DNA of 13,102 nucleotides from VFKU01 sp964411925 (GCA_964411925.1 CAYPNI010000117.1:1-13102); one strand, 5' to 3'; positions 1-8,355 are shown, counted from the first letter of the stretch. Numbers and translations are program-made. The notes: generated by a model not told the origin, from the sequence alone.

Positions 1-3000
1 CCTCGTCGAGCACGCAGAACGGGCTCGGCTTGGCCTTGAAGATGCTGAACAGCAGCGCGATCGCCGTCATCGCCTGTTCGCCACCGGAAAGCAGCGAGAG
101 CGTCTGAGGTTTCTTTCCGGGCGGCCGCGCCTCGATCTCGATGCCGCATTCGAGCGGGTCGTTTTCGTCCGTGAGGTAGAGCCGCGCCTGGCCGCCATTG
201 AACAGCCGCCGGAAATAATTCTTGAAGTTCTCCGCGACCGCGTTGAACGTGACGACGAACATTTCGGTGATGGTCTTGTCGATCCGATCGATGACGCCCA
301 GCAGCGTTTCGCGCGCGGACTTGAGGTCCGACTCCTGCGTCGCGAGAAATTCGTGGCGCTCGGTCAGCGCGTCGTATTCCTCGATCGCCATCAGGTTCAC
401 CGGCCCCAGCCGCTCGAGCCGCTCGCGGATTTCTCCCACCATCCGGTCGCGCGTCTCCGCGTCGTGCTCGTCGGCGCCGATGTCTTCCTCGGTCAACGAC
501 GCGAGTCCGACGTGGTATTCGTTGAGAATACGTTCCCGGAAAAACTCCAGCTGGTCCTCGTCGTGCCGCAGATCGATCTCGACCTTGTGCACCGCGTTTT
601 GCGCCTCGCGCACTTCCTCGCGCAAGCCCTTCAGCGATTTCTCGATCGCGTCGGACTCGTCCAGCAGGCCCTGTCGGTGGTTCTCCGCCTCGACCACCAG
701 CGACCGCGCCTCGTCCCGCGCCCCGGACAGCGTCTTCGACCGCGCGAGGTTCTCTTCGATGTCGTTCTCGAGCAGCGTGCACTGCGCCTCGAACTCCACG
801 ATGGCCTGCGCACGGCGCGCGGCCTCGGCGTGCGCCGCCTGAGACTCCCGCTGCAATCGCACGTGTTCGCGGTCGGTCTCCTCGACCGACTTCGCCAGCT
901 CCGCCACGCGCACGCGCAGATCCGCCAGCGCCGTCGCGCGTTCCGCGTGCCGCGCCTGCGCCGCCGCCACGGCGTCCTGCGCCTCGGATACGCCTCCTTC
1001 GAGCCGCGCCGTCTCCGTGGACAGGCGCCCGACCGTCTCGGCGCTCTGTTGCCGCTGCGATTCGTATTCGTTTCGGCGGATCGTCAGCCCGTCGCGTTCG
1101 GCGGCGAACTGAGCGAGCACGTGGCCCAGGCGTTCCTGTTCGCGCGAAAGCCGTTCGGCCTCGGCGGAAATCTCCGCGCGCCCTGCTCGCACGTTATCCA
1201 GTTTTTGAATTAGCTCGTCGCGGTTTCGAGTTTGTTCCGACAGTTGTCGAGCGAGTTCTTCGCAACGCGACCCCGACTCGGCCACGCGTGACTCCAGTTC
1301 GCCGAGCGCCGCCTCGAGCGACTCGATCTCCGCGCTGCGCCCGAGCACGCTGCGGGCCTCACCGGCCGACGCGCCGCCCGTGATCGCGCCCGAAGCCACG
1401 ATCATATCGCCGACGGCCGTCACCAGCGTCGCGCGGTGCGTCATGGTCTGCGTCAGACGAATCGCATCGCTCAACCGGTCTACAAGATAGGTGTCGTGCA
1501 GCAGCTGGTCGACCAGCGGCCGATACTGCGCATCCGCCTCGACGAGGTGCGCCAGCGGGCGACCCGGAGCCGGCAGCCGCAACGGCCGGTATCCCGCCGC
1601 CGGCAGCGTGTCCAGAGGAAGAAACGTCACGCGGCCGGCCTGCTCCGCGCGAAGAAATTCAATCGCCACCCGGGCATCTTCGGCACGCTCGACGACGACG
1701 TAATCAACGCGAGGGCCCAGCGCCGCCTCGACGGCCCGTTCATGGGCCGGCGCCGTGCGCAGCAAGTCGCCGATGGGCCCGATGATGCCCGCGGCGGCCG
1801 GATTCCCCGACTGCCGCGCATGCATCAGGGCCTTGACGCCCGCCGCGAAGCCTTCGTATGAATCGCGCAATTCGCGGAAGCTGGTCAGTCGCGCCTCGAC
1901 GCGGCCCTTCTCCTCGCGTGCCGTCTGCCAAACCGAATTCGCCTCTTCGCGTTCGTCGCGAATCCGCTGTTCGGTTTCGCGCGCCTGCCGCAACGATTGC
2001 TCCGCGCCCGCGAGCGCCGCGGCTTCGTCCAACTCCCGGCGGCGAGCGCCTTCGAGCGCGCGGCCAAGCTCGTCGCGCTGCCGCTCGGTCGCCGCGCGCC
2101 GCGAATCGATCCCGTTCAACTGCTCGTCCATGTGCGCGATGTTCACGGCCAGCGTCTCGAGCGTCGTCTGCGCACGCGACCGCTCCTGCATCGCCTCGGA
2201 GAGTTTCCGCAGCGCATCGTCCATGCGCAGCGCAGCCGCCGTTACCGACTCGGCCGCTTCGGCCAGGTCCGCCTGCCGCGAGGCCAAAACACCGCCGATT
2301 TCGGCCTGTTCTCCTCGCAGCGCCTCGAGCCGCGCGCCCGCGTCCGCCGTCTGCCCGTCGAGCGATTCCGCCTGATTTTCCAGGGCGGTGCGCTCCTCGG
2401 CGGCCTTCTGCGCCTGTTCCCGCGAGAACGCGATCTGTTGGCGCACGAGGGCGACATGCCGCTCGATCTTTTCCATTTCCTGGTCGATGTCGTGCACCGC
2501 TTCGCGCCGCGCATGCAGCACGCGATCGGCTTCGAGTTTCGCCAGGCTCAGTTCCTCGTGGCGCGCCTCGAGCTGGCTCGTCTCGGCGCTTTTTTCTTCG
2601 TACGTGTTCTGCGCGATCGTGAACCGTTCTTTCAGCGCCGCGAGCTGCGCCTCGAGTTCGCGCTGCTTGAGCCACGACGCGCGGATCTCCAACTCACGCA
2701 ATTGCGCCGTCAGCTCGCGGTGACGCATGGCCGCGTTCACTTGCCGTTTGAGCGAGCGCATCTGCCGCTCGACTTCATGGACGATGTCGCCCAGGCGGAG
2801 CAGGTTCTGGTCGGCCTGTTCGAGTTTGCGCATCGCGATTTTCTTGCGCGATTTGTATTTGATGATGCCCGCCGCTTCCTCGAACAGGAACCGCCGGTCT
2901 TCCGGCTTCGAGCTCAGCACCATGCCGATCTTGCCCTGGCCGATCATCGAGTACGCGTTCGTACCGATGCCGGTGTCCATGAACAGTTCCTGCACGTCGC

Positions 3001-3364
3001 GCAGGCGGCACGGCGCCTTGTTGATGAGGTACTCGCTCTCGCCCGAGCGGTACACGCGCCGCGTGACCTGGACTTCCTGGAAGTCGATCGGCAGCGCCCC
3101 GTCCGCATTGTCGAACGAGAGCGTCACCTCCGCCATGCCCATCGCGGAACGCTCTTCGCTGCCGTTGAAAATCACGTCCTGCATGTGCGCGCCGCGCAGC
3201 GTCTTGGGCTTCTGTTCGCCCAGCGCCCACCGCATCGCATCCAGGATGTTGCTCTTGCCGCAGCCGTTCGGTCCGACGACCGCCGTCATCCCCGCCTCGA
3301 GGTCAACGATCGTGCGGTCCGCGAACGATTTAAACCCGACCATTTCGATTTGCTTGAAGTGCAT
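1..3364 (-). CDS. smc: Chromosome segregation ATPase SMC (3' end beyond the window)
   Basis: ATP-driven chromosome-organising protein, the core of the SMC-ScpAB condensin that compacts and segregates the nucleoid. The frame is open from an ATG at 3364 down to the window edge (1121 codons, no stop). Visible parts in order: N-terminal head MHFKQIEMVGFKSFADRT with Walker A GPNGCGKS at residues 31-38; first coiled coil from about 170; hinge at about 510-660 ending in GAITGGASA; second coiled coil rich in E, R, A and L; then the conserved LGPVNLMAIEEY stretch, the ABC signature LLSGGEQ at 1091-1097, and Walker B FCVLDE at 1116-1121, exactly at the edge. The family is about 1150-1200 residues, so only some tens of residues are missing. 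A GGGGA four to five nt before the ATG is a plausible ribosome site. It starts 39 nt after ymdB and is probably the third gene of the rny operon. Identity is near certain. Confidence 0.97.
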   Translation of the reverse strand, partial: MHFKQIEMVGFKSFADRTIVDLEAGMTAVVGPNGCGKSNILDAMRWALGEQKPKTLRGAHMQDVIFNGSEERSAMGMAEVTLSFDNADGALPIDFQEVQVTRRVYRSGESEYLINKAPCRLRDVQELFMDTGIGTNAYSMIGQGKIGMVLSSKPEDRRFLFEEAAGIIKYKSRKKIAMRKLEQADQNLLRLGDIVHEVERQMRSLKRQVNAAMRHRELTAQLRELEIRASWLKQRELEAQLAALKERFTIAQNTYEEKSAETSQLEARHEELSLAKLEADRVLHARREAVHDIDQEMEKIERHVALVRQQIAFSREQAQKAAEERTALENQAESLDGQTADAGARLEALRGEQAEIGGVLASRQADLAEAAESVTAAALRMDDALRKLSEAMQERSRAQTTLETLAVNIAHMDEQLNGIDSRRAATERQRDELGRALEGARRRELDEAAALAGAEQSLRQARETEQRIRDEREEANSVWQTAREEKGRVEARLTSFRELRDSYEGFAAGVKALMHARQSGNPAAAGIIGPIGDLLRTAPAHERAVEAALGPRVDYVVVERAEDARVAIEFLRAEQAGRVTFLPLDTLPAAGYRPLRLPAPGRPLAHLVEADAQYRPLVDQLLHDTYLVDRLSDAIRLTQTMTHRATLVTAVGDMIVASGAITGGASAGEARSVLGRSAEIESLEAALGELESRVAESGSRCEELARQLSEQTRNRDELIQKLDNVRAGRAEISAEAERLSREQERLGHVLAQFAAERDGLTIRRNEYESQRQQSAETVGRLSTETARLEGGVSEAQDAVAAAQARHAERATALADLRVRVAELAKSVEETDREHVRLQRESQAAHAEAARRAQAIVEFEAQCTLLENDIEENLARSKTLSGARDEARSLVVEAENHRQGLLDESDAIEKSLKGLREEVREAQNAVHKVEIDLRHDEDQLEFFRERILNEYHVGLASLTEEDIGADEHDAETRDRMVGEIRERLERLGPVNLMAIEEYDALTERHEFLATQESDLKSARETLLGVIDRIDKTITEMFVVTFNAVAENFKNYFRRLFNGGQARLYLTDENDPLECGIEIEARPPGKKPQTLSLLSGGEQAMTAIALLFSIFKAKPSPFCVLDE

Positions 3365-3403
3365 GGATCCCCGCTGCCGTTGTGCGCTCGGTCCCCCGGC
3401 CCG

Positions 3404-4186
3404 CTATTCGCTCACGCGCTGGATCCGCTCGATCGAGCGCGCCTCGCCGGTATCGTCGTCGATCTCCAGGTAGACGCCGTTCAGCCCGGGCCGCCCCTGC
3501 GCCACCTCGAACTCCATCGGCAGGCCCGTCAGAAACCGTTCGATCACCGCGTCCTTTTCTACGCCGATGACCGATTCCGTCGGGCCCGTCATCCCGACAT
3601 CGCTAATATACGCCGTTCCGCCCGGTAAAATCCGCTCGTCCGCCGTCTGCACGTGCGTATGCGTCCCGACCACCGCGCTGCACCGCCCGTCCAGGTACCA
3701 GCCCAGCGCCACCTTCTCCGAAGTCGCTTCCGCGTGCACATCGACCAGGATGGTCTTCGTCTCCGGACGCAGTATCTCGACGGCTTCCAGCGCCGCCGCA
3801 AACGGACAGTCGAAGGGGTCCAGAAAAACCCGCCCCAGCACGTTTACGAGCCCCAGTTTGCGCCCGTCCCGCAGGGGGATAGTCGCCCAGCCCTGCCCGG
3901 GCACATTCGCGGGGTAATTCGCCGGCCGCACGACATTCGGGTAACGCCCGATTTCGTCGATAAACGACTTGCGCCGCCACGTGTGGTTTCCGAGCGTGAA
4001 CGCCTGGATCCCCAGCGCCGCGAGTCCGTCGATGATGTCGCTCGTCGCCCCCAGCCCGCCGGCCGCATTTTCAGCGTTCGCAACCACGATGTCAATCGGG
4101 AATTCGTCGCGCAGCCTGGGCAGCCAGTCCTGCAGGGCCGCTCGGCCGGGACGCCCGACGATGTCGCCGATAAACAGCAGGTTCAT
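3404..4186 (-). CDS. ymdB: YmdB-family metallophosphoesterase (2',3'-cAMP phosphodiesterase type)
   Basis: Calcineurin-like phosphodiesterase of the TIGR00282/YmdB family, 260 residues, close to the usual family length. Metal-binding residues can be read in order: GDIVGR with D8, NAEN with E39 and N40, GNHTW with N67 and H68, DVHAEATSEK with H151, and GTHTHVQ with H176 and H178. All expected dinuclear-centre ligands are present, so it should be active. Bacillus YmdB hydrolyses 2',3'-cyclic AMP and affects biofilm and motility decisions, and it is the immediate neighbour of RNase Y there. The same pairing occurs here: its ATG is 16 nt after the rny stop. I see no well-spaced Shine-Dalgarno before the ATG (an AGG lies only about 2 nt away), so translation may be coupled to rny by reinitiation. 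The physiological substrate in this organism is unknown. Confidence 0.95.
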   Translation of the reverse strand: MNLLFIGDIVGRPGRAALQDWLPRLRDEFPIDIVVANAENAAGGLGATSDIIDGLAALGIQAFTLGNHTWRRKSFIDEIGRYPNVVRPANYPANVPGQGWATIPLRDGRKLGLVNVLGRVFLDPFDCPFAAALEAVEILRPETKTILVDVHAEATSEKVALGWYLDGRCSAVVGTHTHVQTADERILPGGTAYISDVGMTGPTESVIGVEKDAVIERFLTGLPMEFEVAQGRPGLNGVYLEIDDDTGEARSIERIQRVSE

Positions 4187-4202
4187 GCCTGCGCAGCGCC
4201 CG

Positions 4203-5768
4203 CTACTTCGCCAGATCGACCGCGCGGGTCTCGCGGACCACGGTGACTCGAATCTGTCCCGGGTAGGTCACCTCGGCCTCGATTTTTCGCGCTACGTCGC
4301 GCGCAAGTTGCTGCGAGCGCGCCTCGTCGACGACCTCCGGCCGCACAATGATGCGCACTTCGCGGCCGGCCTGGATCGCGAAACTCTTCTCCACGCCCGG
4401 GAACGCGTCCGCAATCTCCTCGAGCTGCTTGATGCGCTTGATGTAGGTATCCACCGTCTCGCGGCGCGCGCCGGGCCGCGCGGCCGACAACGCGTCCGCC
4501 GCCTGCACCAGCACCGCGATGACCGAATTCTGCGGCATCTCGTTATGGTGCGCGCCGACGGCATTCGCCACGAGTTCGTTCTCGCCATACTTCTTGCACA
4601 GGTCGTGGCCGAGCACTGCGTGCGAGCCCTCGACTTCGTAGCTGAGTGCCTTGCCCATGTCGTGGATCAGTCCCGCCCGCTTGGCCTGGGCCACGTCCTC
4701 GCCGATTTCCGCCGCCATCATGCCCGCAAGGTGGCACACCTCCTGGCTGTGGCGCAGCACGTTCTGCCCGTACGACGTGCGGTACTTGAGCCGCCCGAGC
4801 AGTTTGATGATTTCCGGATGAAGCCCGTGCACGTCCACCTCGAAGCTGGCCTGTTCGCCCCACTCCTTGATGTTCGTCTCCATCTCCTGCCCGACCTTCT
4901 CGACCATCTCTTCGATGCGCGCGGGATGGATACGCCCGTCCTGAATCAGCCGCTCGAGCGTGATGCGCGCGATTTCGCGCCGGATCGGGTCGAATCCGGA
5001 GAGCACGACCGCCTCGGGCGTGTCGTCGATGATGAGGTTGATGCCCGTCGCCGTTTCGAGCGCGCGAATGTTGCGCCCTTCACGGCCGATGATCCGGCCC
5101 TTCATCTCATCGTTAGGCAGCGCCACCACGGAGATGGAATGCTCGGCGACGTGGTCCGCCGCACACCGCTGGATCGCCTCGCCGATAATCTTTTTGGCCC
5201 GTTTATCGGCGTTTTCGACGAGTTCGTCCTCGATTCGCTTGAGCCGCAGCGCCGAATCGCGCCGGACCTCGTTCTCGAGTTTCTCGAAGATCGCGTTGCG
5301 CGCCGCGTCCGCCGTCAGCCCGGCGATCGTCTCCAGTTGCTTGAGCTGGTCCTGGATGATCTCATCCACCCGGCCCTCTTTCTTCTTGAGGTTGTCCGCA
5401 CGCTGCTGCAACTCGCGTTCGCGCCGCGAGAGACCTTCGGTCTTCTGCTCCAGCGCTTCGAGCCGGCTGTCGAGGTTTTCTTCCTTCTTGAGGATACGCC
5501 GTTCGAGCGCGAGAATTTCTGCGCGCTGCTTACCGACCTCCTCCTCCATCTTCTCGCGCAGACCGATCTCCTGCTCCTTGAGAGCGGTCTTCGCGTCTTT
5601 CTTGAGTAGTGCCGCGTCGCGTTCGGCGTTCGAGATCAGTTGCAGCGACTCGCGGCGCGCGCGGCTCAGCGCATTCTGTCCCTGGAGGCGCATCAGGACT
5701 GCGGCCAGGCCCGCGCCAAGCAAGATGCCCGCGATCGCGATGCCCCACACCGCTGGATCGGAAAACAT
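4203..5768 (-). CDS. rny: Ribonuclease Y, membrane-anchored mRNA-decay endonuclease
   Basis: Endoribonuclease that initiates mRNA turnover at the inner face of the membrane. The start is placed at the ATG at 5768 (521 residues, matching the family length near 520), because AAGGAGA lies 5 nt before it. An in-frame ATG seven codons upstream would put this ribosome site inside the gene. Architecture: N-terminal membrane helix at about 6-27 (AVWGIAIAGILLGAGLAAVL); long charged coiled coil at about 30-200 (repeats of KKE, ERR, LEQ); KH RNA-binding domain with GRIIGREGRN at 224-233; HD phosphohydrolase domain with H340 (RHSQEV) and the HD pair H369-D370 (LIHDMGKA); and the C-terminal ITVV-type tail. 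All catalytic features are intact. It is the first gene of rny-ymdB-smc, and its long leader begins at a strong promoter. Confidence 0.97.
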   Translation of the reverse strand: MFSDPAVWGIAIAGILLGAGLAAVLMRLQGQNALSRARRESLQLISNAERDAALLKKDAKTALKEQEIGLREKMEEEVGKQRAEILALERRILKKEENLDSRLEALEQKTEGLSRRERELQQRADNLKKKEGRVDEIIQDQLKQLETIAGLTADAARNAIFEKLENEVRRDSALRLKRIEDELVENADKRAKKIIGEAIQRCAADHVAEHSISVVALPNDEMKGRIIGREGRNIRALETATGINLIIDDTPEAVVLSGFDPIRREIARITLERLIQDGRIHPARIEEMVEKVGQEMETNIKEWGEQASFEVDVHGLHPEIIKLLGRLKYRTSYGQNVLRHSQEVCHLAGMMAAEIGEDVAQAKRAGLIHDMGKALSYEVEGSHAVLGHDLCKKYGENELVANAVGAHHNEMPQNSVIAVLVQAADALSAARPGARRETVDTYIKRIKQLEEIADAFPGVEKSFAIQAGREVRIIVRPEVVDEARSQQLARDVARKIEAEVTYPGQIRVTVVRETRAVDLAK

Positions 5769-5773
5769 GCAGG

Positions 5774-5780
5774 TCTCCTT
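5774..5780 (-). promoter_or_regulatory. Ribosome binding site that fixes the rny start
   Basis: Read on the minus strand this is AAGGAGA, followed by five bases and then ATG. It is the best Shine-Dalgarno match in the window. It decides for the ATG at 5768 over the in-frame ATG at 5789, whose coding sequence would contain it. Confidence 0.85.
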
Positions 5781-5822
5781 CGCGGTCAAGGGAGACGAGG
5801 ATGGGGATTGGAGCAGGTACGC

Positions 5823-6089
5823 TTAGACGATTCGAAGTGCCTTACGTTCCAACGGGTGCGGGACGGCGGCAGGCCACACGCGCCGGCCGGAAATGGTATC
5901 GATCATTTCATCTGTGCCGTCGATAGCCCGTCCCCGAAGGATGCTTTGAATTCGTCCACGTATCGCGAAACGCCCGCAGGCGTAATTGCGTGCTCTGGCG
6001 CCCGTGGCGCCAACTTGTCCGCCACGCGTCCAGCGCGCGGCGCCCTTCAACTCGTCTGGCTCGACCATCGTAGTCATTGATTCGTTCAT
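5823..6089 (-). CDS. Possible small ORF in the rny leader, unrecognised
   Basis: An 88-codon reading frame beginning MNESMTTMVEPDELKG and ending PLERKALRIV, lying wholly between the leader promoter and rny. It ends 34 nt after... upstream of the rny ribosome site region, so it could be read from the same transcript. Its composition is rich in Arg, Gly and Ala, and I recognise no domain, membrane segment or signal peptide. The ribosome site is weak (TGGAA about 6 nt before the ATG). Third positions are less GC-rich than in the neighbouring genes. In GC-rich DNA a chance frame of this size is easy to obtain. A leader peptide or lineage-specific small protein is possible, but untranslated leader is more likely. 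Confidence 0.2.
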   Translation of the reverse strand: MNESMTTMVEPDELKGAARWTRGGQVGATGARARNYACGRFAIRGRIQSILRGRAIDGTDEMIDTISGRRVWPAAVPHPLERKALRIV

Positions 6090-6144
6090 CTATTCCAAAG
6101 GTGGCCGTCGGCTGCCCTCGCCGTCGTCCCAACCTGTGACGCGT

Positions 6145-6173
6145 ATTATAGGAACGGCCCCAAAGACAGTCAA
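6145..6173 (-). promoter_or_regulatory. Near-consensus sigma70 promoter for the rny operon leader
   Basis: On the minus strand it reads TTGACT (6168-6173), exactly 17 bases, then TATAAT (6145-6150). This is one mismatch from the housekeeping consensus. Transcription should start near 6137 and run toward rny. It is the strongest promoter-like sequence I see in the window. Confidence 0.85.
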
Positions 6174-6310
6174 AGGGAAACGAGACTCGCCAAAAACAAC
6201 CGCATCCGGGCGTTGGCCGCTTGATCCGATCCGGCCTTGATCGCTAGTTTGCTTGATGTCCGCCGGAGTAGGGGGAGCGCCGGGCGGCTTCATTCCGGGT
6301 GACGACGGCC
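6174..6310 (+). promoter_or_regulatory. Upstream region of the pilB-like gene with three CTTGAT repeats
   Basis: CTTGAT occurs at 6220-6225, 6236-6241 and 6252-6257, an exact 16-base period, just before the gene. This could be a regulator-binding array. The only sigma70-like pair is weak (TTGATC at 6221, 18 bases, TAGTTT at 6245). I found no convincing sigma54 -24/-12 element, although pilus genes sometimes use one. Confidence 0.3.
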
Positions 6311-8272
6311 ATGCCTTCAACGGAACTTGGGGACAAAGACGCCGAGCGGCTCGTCCGCCAACAAGTCATTTCTCCGGACGACCTGGAGGAAGCCCGCAAG
6401 CGGGAACGCGCCAGCGGGACCCCCTGGTATCGCCAGCTCGTCCACATGCGCAAGCTGAGTTTCGGCACGCTCAATGACGTGTTGCGATACGAGTTTCACT
6501 CGCCTTCGTCTCGCCAGTCGCATGTGCAGCTTGGCAAGGCCCTGGTTGACGCCGGCGTACTCTCCGAGGAGCGGCTCGAAGCCGCGCTCGCAAGCCAGCG
6601 GCGAAGCGGCAAACTCCTGGGAAGCGTGCTGGTCGAAGAGGGCTTCGTTACGCTGGACGAAATCGGCCATGTATTGGCCGCGCAGTACGGCCTCGACTAC
6701 GTCCCGGCGGCCGCCGCCGTCAGTTCCCGCGACGCGCTGGATCTTGTTCCGGAGCACGTTGCCAAACAGAAGGAAATCATCCCGCTTACGCTCGACGGCG
6801 ACCGCCTCACGGTGCTCATTTCCGGCCCGCAATCTCCCACGCGGCTCAAGACGGTCGGCGTGTTATTGGGGGTTCGCATTCACGCCTTAATGACCGCCGT
6901 GAATAACCTCGAAGCCGAAATCGAATCGCGATACCGTGGACGCGCGACGCGCCACGCCCACCACGAAGCGCCGCGCGCCCCTGCACCGCCCGAACCTGTA
7001 GTACGCAACGTTCAAAAACTGGATGCAGTCCCCTCTGTGCACGCTGAGGGGGATGAGGAACCGGAGGTTATGGACCCTTCAGTCAGCACCGAGCCCAAAC
7101 GGTTTGAGGAAATCGCGCGCGAGGCCCAGGGGGTGCCCGTCGTCAAACTCGTCACCACCATCATCGAGGGCGCGGTCAATTCCGGCGCGACCGACATCCA
7201 TCTCGATCCGCAGGAACCCGAGATGCGCGTGCGCTACCGGATTGACGGCGTGCTGCACGATGTGATGAGCATTCCGCACGACATCGAGAGCGCTGTCGTC
7301 TCGCGGATCAAAATCCTCGCCGACATCGATATCACCGAGACGCGCCACCCGCAAGACGGACACATTGGCCTCGAAGTCGGCGGCTCCGAATTCGACGTGC
7401 GCGTCGCCACACTGCCGACCTACCTCGGCGAGCGGGTCGTCCTCCGCCTGCTGGATCAATCCTCCGTACTCGCCGGCATCAAAGACCTCGGCCTCGAACC
7501 GGATGATGAAGAAAAGCTCTTTCGCATCATCGATCAGCCCTACGGCATGGTCCTCGTCACGGGACCGACAGGCTCGGGCAAGACAACCACCCTCTATTCG
7601 TGCCTGAACGAAATGGACGTCATGACGGAGAGCATCGTTACGCTCGAAGATCCTGTCGAGTACCAGCTCTCCGGCATCAACCAGGTGCAGATCGACGCCG
7701 ACATCGACCGTACGTTCGCATCGACGCTGCGCGCCGCGCTCCGCCAGGATATCGACGTGCTCCTCGTCGGCGAAATCCGCGATCCCGAAACCGCTCGCAT
7801 CGCCATTCGCGCGGCGATGACCGGCCACCTCGTTCTCAGCACGTTGCACACGAATGACGCGCCCGAGGCCATTTCCACGCTGCGCAATATGGACATTCCT
7901 CCCTACCTCGTCGCGAGCGCACTCACCGCGATCGTCGCCCAGCGCCTCGTCCGCTGCATCTGTGAGTCCTGCAAAACCTCGTACGCGCCGCAAAAGTCGC
8001 TGCTCAGTTCGTTGCGACTGCCCGGCACGACGAAAAAACTCTACAAAGGAACCGGATGCGCGGAGTGCTATCACACCGGCTACCGCGGCCGCACCGGCAT
8101 CTTCGAAATCCTCGAAATCAACGAGTCCATCCGAAAACTGATCGTCGAGGAAGAACCCATCACCAAAATCGTCGCGACGGCCAAACTCAAAACGATGGCC
8201 GATCGGTGCCGGCTCAAGGTCAAGAACGGCGAGATCACCGCGGAGGAATTCCTGCGCGTCATCCGCACATGA
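6311..8272 (+). CDS. pilB: PilB/GspE-family type IV pilus or type II secretion assembly ATPase
   Basis: Hexameric ATPase that powers pilin or pseudopilin polymerisation at the inner membrane. The chosen start is the ATG at 6311 (653 residues), preceded by GGGTGA at 8-nt spacing; a GTG at 6299 would add four residues. Residues 12-62 look like a degenerate MshEN half-module. Residues 73-125 form an MshEN double motif (LGKALVDAG...LASQ, 5-residue spacer, LLGSVLVEEG...LAAQ), the c-di-GMP-binding fold. A variable linker at about 205-265 is rich in Ala, Pro, His and Glu. The C-terminal ATPase has Walker A GPTGSGKT at 418-425, the Asp box LEDPVEYQLSGINQ, Walker B LLVGE ending at E488, the His box STLHTNDA, and a zinc tetracysteine (C551, C554, C583, C586). 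It is longer than the usual 560-570 residues because of the N-terminus. No pilC, pilT or pilin lies beside it, so PilB, GspE and MshE roles cannot be separated from context. Confidence 0.92.
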   Translation: MPSTELGDKDAERLVRQQVISPDDLEEARKRERASGTPWYRQLVHMRKLSFGTLNDVLRYEFHSPSSRQSHVQLGKALVDAGVLSEERLEAALASQRRSGKLLGSVLVEEGFVTLDEIGHVLAAQYGLDYVPAAAAVSSRDALDLVPEHVAKQKEIIPLTLDGDRLTVLISGPQSPTRLKTVGVLLGVRIHALMTAVNNLEAEIESRYRGRATRHAHHEAPRAPAPPEPVVRNVQKLDAVPSVHAEGDEEPEVMDPSVSTEPKRFEEIAREAQGVPVVKLVTTIIEGAVNSGATDIHLDPQEPEMRVRYRIDGVLHDVMSIPHDIESAVVSRIKILADIDITETRHPQDGHIGLEVGGSEFDVRVATLPTYLGERVVLRLLDQSSVLAGIKDLGLEPDDEEKLFRIIDQPYGMVLVTGPTGSGKTTTLYSCLNEMDVMTESIVTLEDPVEYQLSGINQVQIDADIDRTFASTLRAALRQDIDVLLVGEIRDPETARIAIRAAMTGHLVLSTLHTNDAPEAISTLRNMDIPPYLVASALTAIVAQRLVRCICESCKTSYAPQKSLLSSLRLPGTTKKLYKGTGCAECYHTGYRGRTGIFEILEINESIRKLIVEEEPITKIVATAKLKTMADRCRLKVKNGEITAEEFLRVIRT

Positions 8273-8355
8273 TGAACGATGTCTGTTGCCGCGATCGATA
8301 GGTTTTCACACCTTGTAATCGCGCCAATGCTCTGTTAGCATGACCGTTGCTGCAG

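Larger units (their letters stand above)
5769..6144 (-). other. Long rny leader / possible structured RNA
   Basis: About 370 nt of transcribed but probably non-coding DNA between the promoter at 6145-6173 and rny. It contains a perfect 7-bp GC-rich hairpin (TGGCGCC, loop CGT, GGCGCCA at 5996-6012) and a perfect 6-bp hairpin (GAAATG, 8-nt loop, CATTTC at 5890-5909). Its ends have partial long-range complementarity: GACGGC plus GGCAG near 6110-6125 can pair with CTGCC plus GCCGTC near 5863-5873. In several other bacterial groups a 6S RNA gene lies near rny, so a small RNA here is worth considering. I could not match it to the 6S consensus and do not call it one. Confidence 0.35.

Noticed and set aside
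353..1213. 286-codon plus-strand frame
   Set aside because: Antisense to the second SMC coiled coil; low-complexity Arg/Leu composition only.
1997..3628. 543-codon plus-strand frame
   Set aside because: It is antisense to smc and runs into ymdB. The translation is rich in Arg, Leu, His and Phe with no domain, as expected for the shadow of a GC-rich coiled-coil gene.
3969..5609. 546-codon plus-strand frame
   Set aside because: It is antisense to rny and ymdB, which have full conserved motifs. The opposite frame has no recognisable family.
5769..5789. Upstream in-frame ATG for rny
   Set aside because: The extension would contain the AAGGAGA ribosome site; the ATG at 5768 gives the family length.
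5855..6137. Firm 6S RNA call in the rny leader
   Set aside because: Position and promoter are suggestive, but the length would be about 280 nt and I could not see the conserved central bubble; hand-found pairing in GC-rich DNA is weak evidence.
6200..6310. sigma54 promoter for the pilB-like gene
   Set aside because: No GG and GC pair with the required 10-base spacing and flanking bases was found.
7079..8074. 331-codon minus-strand frame
   Set aside because: Antisense to the ATPase domain of the pilB-like gene; no domain.
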